Assembly: GCA_035906255.1 (NCBI GenBank)
Contig: JAMIFM010000031.1
Span: 24,497-88,496, forward strand
DNA length: 64,000 nucleotides
Origin: SB11 sp035906255
GTDB taxonomy: Bacteria; Bacteroidota; Bacteroidia; UBA8524
Reading direction: 5' to 3'
Shown in pieces: positions 1 to 8,422 of the stretch; positions within the stretch are counted from its first letter, which is position 1, and each line of letters starts with the position of its first letter. The notes under the pieces were generated by a model, which saw only the letters and a list, made by a program, of their open reading frames with translations, made no database searches and was not told where the DNA came from. The position numbers and the translations under genes were made by a program.

Positions 1-1421
1 GGTGGATTGACAATCAATTGAAAATCTATTCCGACTCTTTGGTAGAGAGTTTTGTAGGGGCAGGTTCATTCAATGTAAGCGTGGCCGTTACTTCAAACGG
101 TAACTGTTACGACAGCACAGTATTGCAATTGTTGGTAAACCCCACACCGCAATCAAGTATCACCTTAGTGAAAGGTGGCGACTGTAATGATAGTACCAAC
201 GTACAATTACTCTCACCCGCTACAGGAGTGAATTATACCTGGGCATTTTCTGACGGTGATACGCTATACACACAACAAGCAACTAAAAACTTTGCCGATA
301 GCGGCTGGCAAAACGTACAACTGATTGTTGAAGACCTTTCAACAGGTTGTATAAACAACTATGAAAACCAAGCAGTGTATGCCAAACTGAAACCTGCACC
401 CAAAGCTAAAATCATAGTAAACAATAGTACTCAATGTTTTGACGGTAACCGTTTTGTAATACGCAACGGTATTGTGGCATACCCTGCGTCTTACACCCAA
501 AGCTGGCGCGTTGACGGACAAAAAGAAACATTTACAGATTCGCTGGTAAAAATATTCACATCTTCCGGTACCTATACACTTAGTTATGCTATAGATGTTT
601 TAGGTTGTTATGATAGTATTACGCTTCCCTTAACTGTAAATCCCAATCCACTTGCAGATATCATTACACTGTGGGAAGGTCAATGCGCCGATAGCAATCT
701 TTTGAAATTGTCTACCAACACCACCACAGATAAGTACACGTGGAAATTTTCTGACGGAGATTCGATTGTAACCACGTCAAAAAATGTACAAAAAGTATTT
801 ACAGGCGTAGCAGGCAGCTATAGCGTTCAATTAACAGTTCAAAATACAAGTACGGGCTGTGCAAATTCAGCTACTCAAAACTTAACAATACTACCCAAAC
901 CTGCACCTGTAACCATTACAGGCAATCCGTTTATGCAATTGGGCAGGCCGTTTACCTACAAAGCACAAGGCCAACCTACATATAACTACACGTGGGCAGT
1001 AAGCCAAACCCCTGATTTGTTACAGGCTAATAAAGACAGTATTACCCTGCGTTGGGATAATACACTGCTGGCTGCCGTGCTTAAACTGGTGGTACGCGAT
1101 ACCAACGGCTGCAAAAGCGATACTTCATACTTTAATGTTTGGACGATTATTAATAATATCGGCGACCAAAGCAGCAACGCATTTGAAGTATATCCCATAC
1201 CCGTTAGTGATAATATTTTGTACATCAACAACCTTGCAGGTATAGAAGGTCAAACCCTTATTACCATAATGGATGCAGCAGGCAAAACAGTTGTCAACAA
1301 ACAAACTGCTTTGTTGCACGGTGAAAACAAACTGGATGTAGGTGGTTTGGCCGCAGGTATTTATTACATCAGCCTGCAAAACGGCACACAAGTATTTACT
1401 CAAAAAATCAGTAAGCAATAG
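1..1421 (+). CDS. T9SS-sorted PKD-like repeat protein, C-terminal part
   Basis: The reading frame is open to the left edge (first whole codon at position 3), so the N-terminus lies outside the window. About 470 residues remain. They contain repeated Ig/PKD-like modules of about 100 residues, each with a Cys near its start and end, an aromatic-rich strand such as YTWAFSDGD or YTWKFSDGD, and linkers such as NPTP or NPNP. The last ~75 residues form a type A T9SS sorting domain: a VYPIPVSDN start, a GQTLITIMDAAGK strand, and an AAGIYYISLQ ending with Lys-rich tail. The inferred fate is export through the outer membrane and attachment or release at the cell surface, probably as an adhesin or matrix protein. 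The stop directly abuts the next gene's start, so the two are probably cotranscribed. The function of the missing N-terminal part is unknown. Confidence 0.85.
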   Translation, partial: WIDNQLKIYSDSLVESFVGAGSFNVSVAVTSNGNCYDSTVLQLLVNPTPQSSITLVKGGDCNDSTNVQLLSPATGVNYTWAFSDGDTLYTQQATKNFADSGWQNVQLIVEDLSTGCINNYENQAVYAKLKPAPKAKIIVNNSTQCFDGNRFVIRNGIVAYPASYTQSWRVDGQKETFTDSLVKIFTSSGTYTLSYAIDVLGCYDSITLPLTVNPNPLADIITLWEGQCADSNLLKLSTNTTTDKYTWKFSDGDSIVTTSKNVQKVFTGVAGSYSVQLTVQNTSTGCANSATQNLTILPKPAPVTITGNPFMQLGRPFTYKAQGQPTYNYTWAVSQTPDLLQANKDSITLRWDNTLLAAVLKLVVRDTNGCKSDTSYFNVWTIINNIGDQSSNAFEVYPIPVSDNILYINNLAGIEGQTLITIMDAAGKTVVNKQTALLHGENKLDVGGLAAGIYYISLQNGTQVFTQKISKQ

Positions 1422-1922
1422 ATGAAGAAATTAATAGTGTGTTTATTGGTGATGTTTGTTGCCACACTTGCCAACGCACAATATACAGTATATGTATTTT
1501 TGGGTGAAAGCTGCCCCATTTGCCAGTATCATACCCTTACCCTAAACACCCTTAGTGCTGAGTATGCAAACAAAGGGGTTACTGTGGTAGGTTTATTCCC
1601 CAATCCTGATTCTGATTCGGCTACTATTGATAGTTTTCGTCGCGAATACCAACTTACTTTTGAGCTACGGAAAGATGTTGACCGTCAGTATATGGGTCGT
1701 TTCGGAGCCACCATTACCCCGCAAGTGTTTTTGGTGGACGAAACCACAGGTATTATACATTACAAAGGCCGTATTGATGACAAGTACACTACATTGGGCA
1801 AACGCAAAACAACTCCTGTTGTGCCTGATTTAAAAAATGCCATCGATGCTTTGTTGGCCGATAAGCCCGTAGCCGTAGCAGAAACCATTGCGGTTGGCTG
1901 TTATATTGATAGTGAGTATTAA
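1422..1922 (+). CDS. Exported thioredoxin-like/redoxin protein
   Basis: This is a 166-residue protein with a signal peptide (cleavage probably after LANA at residues 16-19). The mature protein begins with a thioredoxin-type beta strand and a CPIC active site (Cys31, Cys34). A TP pair at residues 99-100 fits the cis-proline loop of the fold. It resembles the redoxin/AhpC-TSA group that acts in the periplasm on disulfides or peroxides. A tail ending AVGCYID, seen in redoxin proteins that pair with cytochrome c-like partners, adds a third Cys. The ATG follows the upstream TAG with no gap, so it is probably translated in an operon with the T9SS-sorted protein. It may help fold that Cys-containing cargo, but that link is inference. 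The exact substrate cannot be told from sequence. Confidence 0.8.
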   Translation: MKKLIVCLLVMFVATLANAQYTVYVFLGESCPICQYHTLTLNTLSAEYANKGVTVVGLFPNPDSDSATIDSFRREYQLTFELRKDVDRQYMGRFGATITPQVFLVDETTGIIHYKGRIDDKYTTLGKRKTTPVVPDLKNAIDALLADKPVAVAETIAVGCYIDSEY

Positions 1923-1940
1923 TAGTTTTCTTTTGCAGCT

Positions 1941-2519
1941 ATGCACCCACTGCTCGAAGCCAATCTAAGCAGACACCTACAACTTACCGAAGAAGAAAAG
2001 GCAATACTATGGTCGGCAACCACTGTTAGAAAATTCAGGAAACGGCAATACATATTGCAGGCAGGTGATATTTGCCGCCATGAGAATTTTGTACTAAAAG
2101 GCTGTATAAGGGTGTATTATGTGGACGATGCAGGCACTGAACATATTATTATGTTTGCCGTTGAGGATTGGTGGACTTCGGATTTACTGAGCTTTTTAAC
2201 CCAAACCCCGGCCACATTAAACATTGATGCCCTTGAAGATTGTGAACTGTTGCAGATAGAGCATTCAGCCTTTGAAGACCTTTACCGTAAAATACCCAAA
2301 CTGGAGCGTTTTTTCAGGATAATGATGCAAAATGCTTACATCGCCCAACAACAACGCATCTTGTTCAATATCAGCAAAACAGCCAAAGAACGCTACCTAT
2401 ATTTTATTGAGAAATATCCGAAATTGGAGCAACGGCTGCCTCAACACCAAATTGCAGCTTATTTGGGCATCACTCCTGAATTTTTAAGTCAGATACGCAA
2501 ACAATTAAGCGAAGGATAA
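1941..2519 (+). CDS. Crp/Fnr-family transcriptional regulator (first of a pair)
   Basis: The protein has 192 residues. Residues ~20-120 fit a cyclic-nucleotide-binding-type beta-roll (FRKRQYILQAGD, ENFVLKGCIRVYY). A long helix follows, then a short C-terminal helix-turn-helix with the recognition helix around ITPEFLSQIRK. No clustered Cys ligands for an FNR-type iron-sulfur cluster are visible, so the effector is unknown. The gene lies 18 bp after the thioredoxin-like gene and 4 bp before a second Crp/Fnr gene of nearly equal length. The two proteins share architecture but are clearly diverged, which suggests an old duplication. They may be homo- or heterodimeric regulators. An FNR-like dyad just downstream (3095-3110) is a candidate target. 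Confidence 0.85.
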   Translation: MHPLLEANLSRHLQLTEEEKAILWSATTVRKFRKRQYILQAGDICRHENFVLKGCIRVYYVDDAGTEHIIMFAVEDWWTSDLLSFLTQTPATLNIDALEDCELLQIEHSAFEDLYRKIPKLERFFRIMMQNAYIAQQQRILFNISKTAKERYLYFIEKYPKLEQRLPQHQIAAYLGITPEFLSQIRKQLSEG

Positions 2520-2523
2520 CCAC

Positions 2524-3099
2524 ATGGAACTTCAACATTCTATACGCCGCTTAATAGCCCTTGACGAAGAAGAATTGAAAGACATTGCTTCGTACTTTAA
2601 ACCCGTGCAACTTTCAAAAGGGACATTTTGGGTAAAGGCAGGGCAAGTATGCACGCAAGTAGGGTATATCTCAAACGGATTACTGCGCACTTGGTATGAG
2701 GTGAACGGTGAAGAAATAACCCATTGGATTAGTGAAGAAGGATATTTTGATACCTCGCTCAGCAGTTTTAGCTTTAAAACTCCAAGCCGTTGGAATTTAC
2801 AAGCCGTTACCGATTGTACGCTTTGGGTAATTGATTGCGACGAGCATCGGCTATTGCTTAACAAATATCCGCAATGGCGCATTTTTGAAAGCCAGTTGCT
2901 TATACACACCTACTTAGGACTTGAAGAACGGATGTTCTCGCAACTACACAACACTGCCGAAGAACGCTACGAGAAGTTGCTGGCCGAGCGTCCTGCATTG
3001 GCTGCCCGCGCTCCCTTGCAATACTTGGCAAGTATGTTGGGCATTAAACCCGAAACGCTGAGCCGTTTGCGTAAAAAACAAACCACCCATATTTCTTGA
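2524..3099 (+). CDS. Crp/Fnr-family transcriptional regulator (second of a pair)
   Basis: This 191-residue protein has the same plan as its upstream neighbour: an N-terminal sensor beta-roll (VQLSKGTFWVKAGQ, VGYISNGLLRTWYE), a dimerisation helix, and a C-terminal helix-turn-helix (YLASMLGIKPETLSRLRKKQ). It is closest in style to the Bacteroidota Crp/Fnr proteins annotated only as cyclic-nucleotide-binding regulators. The phosphate-binding Arg-Ala signature of true CRP is not seen, so cAMP binding is not supported. The start lies 4 bp after the previous stop, implying translational coupling. Its own stop codon lies inside the CTTGAC-N4-GTCAAG palindrome at 3095-3110, which precedes the DUF4260 gene. 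Regulation of that gene by one of the pair is plausible but untested. Confidence 0.85.
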   Translation: MELQHSIRRLIALDEEELKDIASYFKPVQLSKGTFWVKAGQVCTQVGYISNGLLRTWYEVNGEEITHWISEEGYFDTSLSSFSFKTPSRWNLQAVTDCTLWVIDCDEHRLLLNKYPQWRIFESQLLIHTYLGLEERMFSQLHNTAEERYEKLLAERPALAARAPLQYLASMLGIKPETLSRLRKKQTTHIS

Positions 3100-3110
3100 C
3101 ATTTGTCAAG
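3095..3110. promoter_or_regulatory. Crp/Fnr-type palindrome (candidate operator)
   Basis: CTTGAC-ATTT-GTCAAG is a perfect 6-4-6 inverted repeat. Its core TTGAC-N4-GTCAA has the arm length and spacing of FNR-type boxes (TTGAT-N4-ATCAA). It overlaps the stop codon of the second Crp/Fnr gene and lies about 22 bp upstream of the -7 box of the DUF4260 gene, a place where a bound regulator could touch RNA polymerase. That the neighbouring regulators bind it is inference. Confidence 0.5.
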
Positions 3111-3132
3111 CTGCACCCCTACCCTATCAGCG

Positions 3133-3140
3133 TAGGTTTG
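3133..3140 (+). promoter_or_regulatory. -7 box TAGGTTTG before the DUF4260 gene
   Basis: This matches the Bacteroidota TAnnTTTG -7 element and ends 4 bp before the ATG at 3145. Transcription would begin at or very near the start codon. No clear -33 TTTG lies at the usual spacing, so an activator at the 3095 dyad is plausible. Confidence 0.5.
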
Positions 3141-3144
3141 TAGC

Positions 3145-3510
3145 ATGAAAACCATACTACAATTAGAAGAAGCTGCCCAGTTTGCCTTAGGCATCATAGT
3201 ATTCTCACAACTGCCCTATGCTTGGTGGGTATTTGCAGCACTCATCCTCACTCCTGATATTGGTAAGCTCGGCTACACAGTAAACAATAAGGTGGGGGCA
3301 GCCGTGTACAACCTGTTTCACCATAAAGGCATTGCCCTAATCATTGCTGTTTTGGGCTTTTACCTGAAAAGTGATGTTACCACACTTACAGGGGTTATAC
3401 TTTTTAGCCACGCTGCGATGGATAGAATGATGGGGTACGGGTTGAAATACGAAACCGGATTTAAGTTTACCCATTTAGGTAAAATTGGTAAACCCGATTT
3501 GCAGAATTGA
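3145..3510 (+). CDS. DUF4260 family membrane protein
   Basis: The 121-residue protein has three to four hydrophobic segments and features I recognise from DUF4260: an N-terminal LEEAAQFALG stretch, WWVFAALILTPDIGKLGY, VGAAVYNLFHHKG, then a C-terminal SHAAMDRMMGYGLKY and GKI ending. The function of the family is not known. The conserved His residues (NLFHHKG and SHAAMDR) and Asp residues are notable for a small integral membrane protein. It has its own promoter and an FNR-like dyad upstream, so it may respond to one of the two Crp/Fnr proteins. The last codons and stop run directly into the edge of the tandem repeat array. Confidence 0.85.
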   Translation: MKTILQLEEAAQFALGIIVFSQLPYAWWVFAALILTPDIGKLGYTVNNKVGAAVYNLFHHKGIALIIAVLGFYLKSDVTTLTGVILFSHAAMDRMMGYGLKYETGFKFTHLGKIGKPDLQN

Positions 3511-4665
3511 TAAGTTTCCTCGCAACAACATAGTCCTCCCCTGTCATTCCGAAGCGTAGCGAGGAAACTTATTACGAATGTGTAAGCAAGTTTGCACAAA
3601 GATGCCTCGTTCCTCGGCATGACAACAGCCCCATATTGCGAGGTCTTTCGAAGATAGTTCCCCTCCTGTCATTCCGAAGCACAGCGAGGAAACTTATTAC
3701 GAATGTGTTAGCAAGTTTGCGCAAAGATGCCTCGTTTCTCGGCATGACAACAGCCCCGTCATTGCGAGGTCTCTCGAAGACAGCACCCGCCCGTCATTCC
3801 GAAGCGCAGCGAGGAATCTTATTACGAATGTGTTAGCAAGTTTGCGCAAAGATGTCTCGTTCCTCGGCATAACAACAGCCCCATATTGCGAGGTCTTTCG
3901 AAGATAGTTCCCCTCCTGTCATTCCGAAGCGTAGCGAGGAAACTTATTGCGAATGTGTAAGCAAGTTTGCACAAAGATGCCTCGTTCCTCAGCATGACAA
4001 CAGCCCCGTCATTGCGAGGTCTCTCGAAGACAGTACTCTCCTGTCATTCCGAAGCACAGCGAGGAAACTTATTACGAATGAGTTAGCAAGTTTGCTCAAA
4101 GATGCCTCGTTCCTCTGCATGACAACAGCCCCGTCATTGCGAGGTCTCTCGAAGACAGTACTCTCCTGTCATTCCGAAGCGCAGCGAGGACACTTATTAC
4201 GAATGTGTAAGCAAGTTTGCTCAAAGATGCCTCGTCCCTCAGGCATGACAACATCCCCATATTGCGAGGTCTCTCGAAGACAGTACCCCTACTGTCATTC
4301 CGAAGCGCAGCGAGGAAACTTATTGCGAATGTGTTAGCAAGTTTGCGCAAAGATGCCTCGTTCCTCGGCATGACAACAGCCCCATCAATGCGAGGTCTCT
4401 TGAAGACAGTACTCTCCTGTCATTCCGAAGCGTCGCGAGGAAACTTATTACGAATGTGTTAGCAAGTTTGCGCAAAGATGCCTCGTTCCTCGGCATGACA
4501 ACAGCCCCGTCATTGCGAGGTCTCTCGAAGACAGCACCCGCCCGTCATTCCGAAGCGTCGCGAGGAATCTTATTGCGAATGTGTTAACAAGTTTGCTCAA
4601 AGATGCCTCATTCCTCGGCATGACAACAGCCCCATATTGCGAGGTCTCCCGAAGCAATCTTTCTG
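3511..4665. repeat. Nine-copy tandem array of a 125-bp palindrome-rich repeat
   Basis: Units beginning at the TGTCATTCCGAAG motif (CGTCATTCC in units 3 and 9) start at 3542, 3667, 3792, 3917, 4042, 4167, 4293, 4418 and 4543. The period is 125 bp, with one of 126. Each unit holds GTCATTCCGA, then an AACTT...AAGTTT arm pair, then the nearly exact inverse TCGGCATGAC, and then a second GTCATTGCGAGGTC motif. One unit can therefore fold into a large nested hairpin. An inverted fragment (TAAGTTTCCTCG) lies at 3511-3522, at the left edge. The last unit ends GAAGCAATCT, like the end of the dispersed GTCATTGCGAGG-type repeats found in many Bacteroidota genomes. Units differ by scattered substitutions, so expansion was not very recent or is under drift. 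No coding function is supported, because 125 is not a multiple of three and the frames in it change between units. From 4666 to 4794 I see only an AT-rich leader for the DoxX gene with a weak GACCTTTG -7-like site. Confidence 0.95.
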
Positions 4666-4794
4666 AAATTACAATGGTGAACACTTATACAACTACTTAA
4701 ACTACTTTAAGATTATTTCTTAAAATAGTTCAATGTCTTGCTGCTAAACGTGCGGCGACCTTTGTTTCAATAATTAAACAACAATTTTAAAATT

Positions 4795-5244
4795 ATGATG
4801 GAACAATTTTTTGGCTCGCAAAACAACTGGGCAGGCCTGATTTTAAGAGTAACAATAGCCATTGTATTATTTCCGCACGGAGCACAAAAACTATTAGGTT
4901 GGTTTGGCGGCTTTGGCTACGAAGGCACTATGGGCTATTTTACACAAACCATGAAGCTACCCTACATAATAGGGCTGTTAGTTATTTTAATTGAGTTTTT
5001 TGCCCCCATAGCACTCATACTGGGGGTTGGCAGCAGAATTTTAGCCGCCGTGCTACTGATTTTGTTTTTGGGAATTATGATAACCTCGCACCTTAACTAC
5101 GGATTTTTTATGAACTGGCTGGGCAACCAAACGGGCGAAGGTTACGAGTATTTTCTGTTGGTTTTTGGAGCCTGCATAGCACTGCTGTTTAACGGTAGCG
5201 GCAAATTTGCCATCGACAATCTGATAACAGCCGGCTTAAAATAA
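4795..5244 (+). CDS. DoxX family membrane protein
   Basis: The 149-residue protein has four predicted membrane helices. Hallmarks of the DoxX/DoxD family are the N-terminal LILRVTIAIVLFPHGAQKLLG, a GGFG turn, the IIGLLVILIEFFAPIALILG helix, and a C-terminal NGSGKFAIDN tail. Family members are linked to thiosulfate:quinone or other small-molecule redox functions, but most bacterial copies, including this one, lack a proven role. The start has two adjacent ATGs (4795 and 4798) and the second could be used. It is a monocistronic gene: the repeat array lies upstream and a strong bidirectional terminator follows. Confidence 0.88.
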   Translation: MMEQFFGSQNNWAGLILRVTIAIVLFPHGAQKLLGWFGGFGYEGTMGYFTQTMKLPYIIGLLVILIEFFAPIALILGVGSRILAAVLLILFLGIMITSHLNYGFFMNWLGNQTGEGYEYFLLVFGACIALLFNGSGKFAIDNLITAGLK

Positions 5245-5270
5245 TACCCTAACTCAATCCACACATAAAC

Positions 5271-5303
5271 AAAAAAGCCCGCAGGCTTATGCGGGCTTTT
5301 TGC
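5271..5303. terminator. Bidirectional intrinsic terminator
   Basis: An AAAAAAGCCCGC arm pairs with GCGGGCTTTTT around an AGGCTTAT loop. The A-run on the left and T-run on the right serve both the DoxX gene (+) and the DUF779 gene (-), which converge here. Confidence 0.9.
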
Positions 5304-5306
5304 TTT

Positions 5307-5666
5307 TCATATTAATCCCAATTGCTTTTGTTCCACTTCGGTAAATAAGCGCGAGCGGATAATAAACCGCAAGCCCAAAGGTATCTCAAGCGAAAAACTG
5401 CTCCCCCTGCCTTGCACCACATCAAGGGTTAGTTGCGTGTGTTTCCAATATTCGTATTGGTCACGGCTCATGTAAAACTCACAATCTTGCACTTCGCCCA
5501 ACAACACATCACTTTCGCCTGTTTTAAATTCCCCTTTCTCAAAGCACATCGGCTGCGAACCGTCGCAACAACCGCCGCTTTGGTGAAACATTAACGGGCC
5601 GTGCATTTTTTTCAGCCTTGCTATTACTTCTACTGCTTCGGGTGTACTTGTTACTTTTTGTACCAT
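5307..5666 (-). CDS. DUF779 family protein, partner of aldehyde dehydrogenase
   Basis: This 119-residue protein fits DUF779: MHGPLMFHQSGGCCDGS near residues 21-37, then PMCFEKGEF, and the DCEFYMSRDQYEYWKHTQLTLDVVQGRGSSFSLE block. The Cys-Cys pair and third Cys could bind a metal. In many bacteria the family sits next to an ExaC/AldB-type acetaldehyde dehydrogenase, as it does here, 75 bp downstream of one on the same strand. An accessory role for that enzyme is inferred from that repeated linkage and is not proven. A short AGGGCAT/TGCCCT inverted repeat lies between the two genes and may tune the mRNA ratio. Confidence 0.88.
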   Translation of the reverse strand: MVQKVTSTPEAVEVIARLKKMHGPLMFHQSGGCCDGSQPMCFEKGEFKTGESDVLLGEVQDCEFYMSRDQYEYWKHTQLTLDVVQGRGSSFSLEIPLGLRFIIRSRLFTEVEQKQLGLI

Positions 5667-5741
5667 AATTTAACCGCTTTTAAAAACATAAGGGCATTGC
5701 CCTAAGGCAACACCCTTTCCTATAAACCGCAAAAAGGGATA

Positions 5742-7247
5742 TTAAAAGAAACCTAATTTCTTTTTATCGTATGATATCAGCATATTCTTAGTTTGTCGGT
5801 AGTGGTTCAGCATCATCTTATGCGTCTCACGTCCAAACCCTGATTTTTTATATCCGCCAAACGGCGCATGGGCAGGATAAGCATGGTAGCAGTTTACCCA
5901 CACACGACCTGCCTGTATAGCACGGGGCATTTGGTAAATCTCGTGCGCATCACGTGTCCACAAACCCGCACCCAAACCATACAAGGTATCGTTGGCAATT
6001 TCAAGAGCCTCTTCAACCGTTTTAAAGGTGGTAACGCAAGTAACAGGGCCAAAAATCTCTTCTTGGAACACACGCATTTTGTTATTGCCCTTCAAAATAG
6101 TAGGCTGGATGTAATACCCATCATTCAGGTCATCGCCCAATTTAGCAGCAGTGCCACCGCAAAGCACTTCAGCACCCTCTTGGCGGCCAATATCCATGTA
6201 CGAAAGTATTTTCTCATACTGGTCGTTCGATGCTTGCGCACCCATCATCGTTTCGCCATCCAACGGGTTACCCATTTTAATAGCCTTGGTACGCGCAACC
6301 ACACGTTCCATAAACTTATCATAAATAGATTCATGTACCAAAATGCGCGAAGGACAGGTACAAACCTCGCCTTGGTTAAGGGCAAACATTACAGCACCCT
6401 CAACACATTTATCAAAAAATTCATCATCTGCATCGGCAATACTGGGCATAAAAATGTTAGGTGATTTACCGCCCAATTCCATAGTAACAGGTATCAGGTT
6501 TTCGCTGGCATACTGCATTATTAAACGGCCGGTAGTGGTTTCACCCGTAAAGGCCACCTTAGCCACCCTATCAGAAGTTGCTAACGGCTTCCCTGCCTCA
6601 GGGCCAAAACCCGTAACCACATTAATAACACCGGGAGGAACAATATCTTTAATAAGCTCCATCAGTACCATAATACTTGTGGGGGTTTGCTCAGCAGGTT
6701 TCACCACCGTAGTACAACCCGCAGCCAGTGCAGGGGCTATTTTCCATGTAGCCATTAACAGCGGGAAATTCCAAGGGATAATTTGCCCCACCACACCCAA
6801 AGGTTCTTGCAGGTTAATGCTGATGGTGTTTTCATCATGTTCAGACATGGTACTTTCGTCGGCACGTATTGCTCCAGCAAAGTAGCGGAAGTGGTCGATA
6901 CACAACGGAAGGTCGGCCGCAAGGGTTTCGCGCAATGCCTTACCGTTATCCACCGTTTCAACCCTTGCCAAAAGCTCAAGGTTTTTCTCCATCACATCGG
7001 CAATAGCAAGCAATACCCTTGCACGCTCCGCTGCCGATGTTTTACTCCATTTTTCAAAGGCAAAATGGGCTGCATCCAATGCTTTGTTAATATCATCTTT
7101 ATTACCGCGTGCAGCCTGTGTAAATGCCTTACCGTTTATGGGCGATACATTATCAAAATACTCGCCGCTTGCGGGAGCCACCCATTGACCGCCGATAAAA
7201 TGATTGTACTTTTCTTTAAACGCAGGAAAATCAAATTGTTTAGTCAT
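5742..7247 (-). CDS. NAD(P)+-dependent aldehyde dehydrogenase (ExaC/AldB-like)
   Basis: The protein has 501 residues, the normal length. It oxidises aldehydes, most likely acetaldehyde or similar short chains, to acids in the cytoplasm. Visible motifs are PWNFPLLM with the oxyanion Asn160, the FTGETTTG cofactor loop, ELGGKSPNIF with general base Glu257, NQGEVCTC with catalytic Cys296, and the family end PFGGYKKSGFGRETHKMMLNHYRQTKN. That C-terminal pattern is typical of the AldB/ExaC group that travels with DUF779. A purine-rich AAAGGAGACC lies about 8 bp before the ATG, one of the few Shine-Dalgarno-like sites here. The gene is divergent from an AraC-type regulator, which is likely to control it. 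Confidence 0.93.
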   Translation of the reverse strand: MTKQFDFPAFKEKYNHFIGGQWVAPASGEYFDNVSPINGKAFTQAARGNKDDINKALDAAHFAFEKWSKTSAAERARVLLAIADVMEKNLELLARVETVDNGKALRETLAADLPLCIDHFRYFAGAIRADESTMSEHDENTISINLQEPLGVVGQIIPWNFPLLMATWKIAPALAAGCTTVVKPAEQTPTSIMVLMELIKDIVPPGVINVVTGFGPEAGKPLATSDRVAKVAFTGETTTGRLIMQYASENLIPVTMELGGKSPNIFMPSIADADDEFFDKCVEGAVMFALNQGEVCTCPSRILVHESIYDKFMERVVARTKAIKMGNPLDGETMMGAQASNDQYEKILSYMDIGRQEGAEVLCGGTAAKLGDDLNDGYYIQPTILKGNNKMRVFQEEIFGPVTCVTTFKTVEEALEIANDTLYGLGAGLWTRDAHEIYQMPRAIQAGRVWVNCYHAYPAHAPFGGYKKSGFGRETHKMMLNHYRQTKNMLISYDKKKLGFF

Positions 7248-7334
7248 CTCTATGGTCTCCTTTAAATGTTTTTGGTTTATTTAAACTCAAAGGTTGGACA
7301 CCCAGTGGCAAAAAACTATCCTGTCAGTATCAAA

Positions 7335-7353
7335 CTATACACTTGTAGTATAG
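7335..7353. promoter_or_regulatory. Inverted repeat in the aldehyde dehydrogenase/araC divergent region
   Basis: CTATAC-N7-GTATAG is a perfect dyad in the 147-bp gap between the divergent aldehyde dehydrogenase and AraC genes. It lies 42 bp from the AraC start. The position fits an operator, but AraC proteins often bind direct repeats, so the assignment is weak. Confidence 0.35.
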
Positions 7354-7394
7354 GGGCTTGCTGTATATAAAAATAATTTCGGTAGATTGGTGGT

Positions 7395-8327
7395 ATGAAA
7401 AGGGTACGAATTGCCGAAAACATACCGCTGCATACTGAAAAGTCGCTGTACACGCTGGTTGAAAACCGTTCGGCCTTTACATTAGATAATTGTGAGTTGA
7501 ATGTTTTTGAAACGCACCGAGAGGCTAAAGACGTGAAACTGGTATTTGGCGATATGGTACTTACCAGTATGCTGAAAGGTAAGAAGGTGATGCGTTTGTT
7601 TGATAAGCCTGCGTTTGATTACCTACCGGGCGAATCAGTAATTGTGCCTCCGAACGAAGTAATGCGTATTGATTTTCCTGAAGCTAATACCCAGCAACCC
7701 ACACAGTGCATTGCGCTTGCCATAAACCACGAACAGATTTTTGATACGCTTAATTTATTAAACGACCGATTCCCGAAAGTGGAGCGCGATGATTACTGGC
7801 ACGTTGATACTAACCGCTTTCACTTGATTAATAATAATGATTTAAGCGATAGCATACAGCGCATGATACGCATCAGCGTAGATGAGCACACCAAAGAAAA
7901 AGATGTGCTTGCAGGTTTAACCCTGCGCGAACTGTTGGTACGATTGATGCAAACACAGGCTCGCCAATTGTTTGAGATGAATTATGTGCAAATGGCAAGC
8001 CGCCACCGCTTTGCACACGTGGTGCAGTATATTAAAGAAAATCTTACGGGAAAGATAGATATGGATTTACTGTGTGAGCAAGCGTGTATGAGCAGGGCTA
8101 ATTTTTTCCGCAAATTCAAAGAAAATTTTGGGCAAACCCCTGCCGAATATATTTTAGAGCAACGCATAAAACTGTCTAAAGAGCTACTGAAAAGCCCCAA
8201 ATACCAAGTAACCCAAGTATGCTTTTTGGTGGGCTTTAACAACCTTAATCATTTTATCCGTTGTTTCAAACAGTACGAAGGCACTACCCCTAAACAATAT
8301 AAAGACGGGTACAGAAATTTAGCCTGA
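7395..8327 (+). CDS. AraC-family transcriptional regulator
   Basis: The protein has 310 residues. The N-terminal ~190 residues resemble the AraC_N type sensor (DMVLTSMLKGKKVMRLFDKPAFDYLPGESVIVPPNE). The C-terminal ~100 residues hold the two helix-turn-helix motifs of the family: MDLLCEQACMSRANFFRKFKENFGQTPAEYI and the end segment VCFLVGFNNLNHFIRCFKQYEGTTPKQYK. It is divergently oriented from the aldehyde dehydrogenase-DUF779 pair, an arrangement that suggests it activates them in response to an aldehyde or alcohol. The inducer is not deducible. A non-canonical TAATTTCG box lies about 20 bp upstream. It ends 95 bp before the enoyl-CoA hydratase gene. Confidence 0.9.
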   Translation: MKRVRIAENIPLHTEKSLYTLVENRSAFTLDNCELNVFETHREAKDVKLVFGDMVLTSMLKGKKVMRLFDKPAFDYLPGESVIVPPNEVMRIDFPEANTQQPTQCIALAINHEQIFDTLNLLNDRFPKVERDDYWHVDTNRFHLINNNDLSDSIQRMIRISVDEHTKEKDVLAGLTLRELLVRLMQTQARQLFEMNYVQMASRHRFAHVVQYIKENLTGKIDMDLLCEQACMSRANFFRKFKENFGQTPAEYILEQRIKLSKELLKSPKYQVTQVCFLVGFNNLNHFIRCFKQYEGTTPKQYKDGYRNLA

Positions 8328-8422
8328 TGCACCCCTCGGTTTGAGGCTTTATTATCTTTTAGATACGGTACTTGGCCAAAAAAAAATAATGGTTATTTTC
8401 GCCTCGACTGAATACTGAAATT

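Noticed and set aside
4092..4462. Two ~81-residue frames inside the tandem array
   Set aside because: They are the same repeat read in a frame that breaks at unit ends. They have no domain and no start context.
3511..4665. CRISPR array or coding tandem repeats
   Set aside because: The period is 125 bp with no unique spacers, there are no cas genes, and short reading frames shift between units.
6343..6885. 180-residue plus-strand frame inside the aldehyde dehydrogenase
   Set aside because: It lies opposite the confident catalytic domain of the dehydrogenase and shows no own features.
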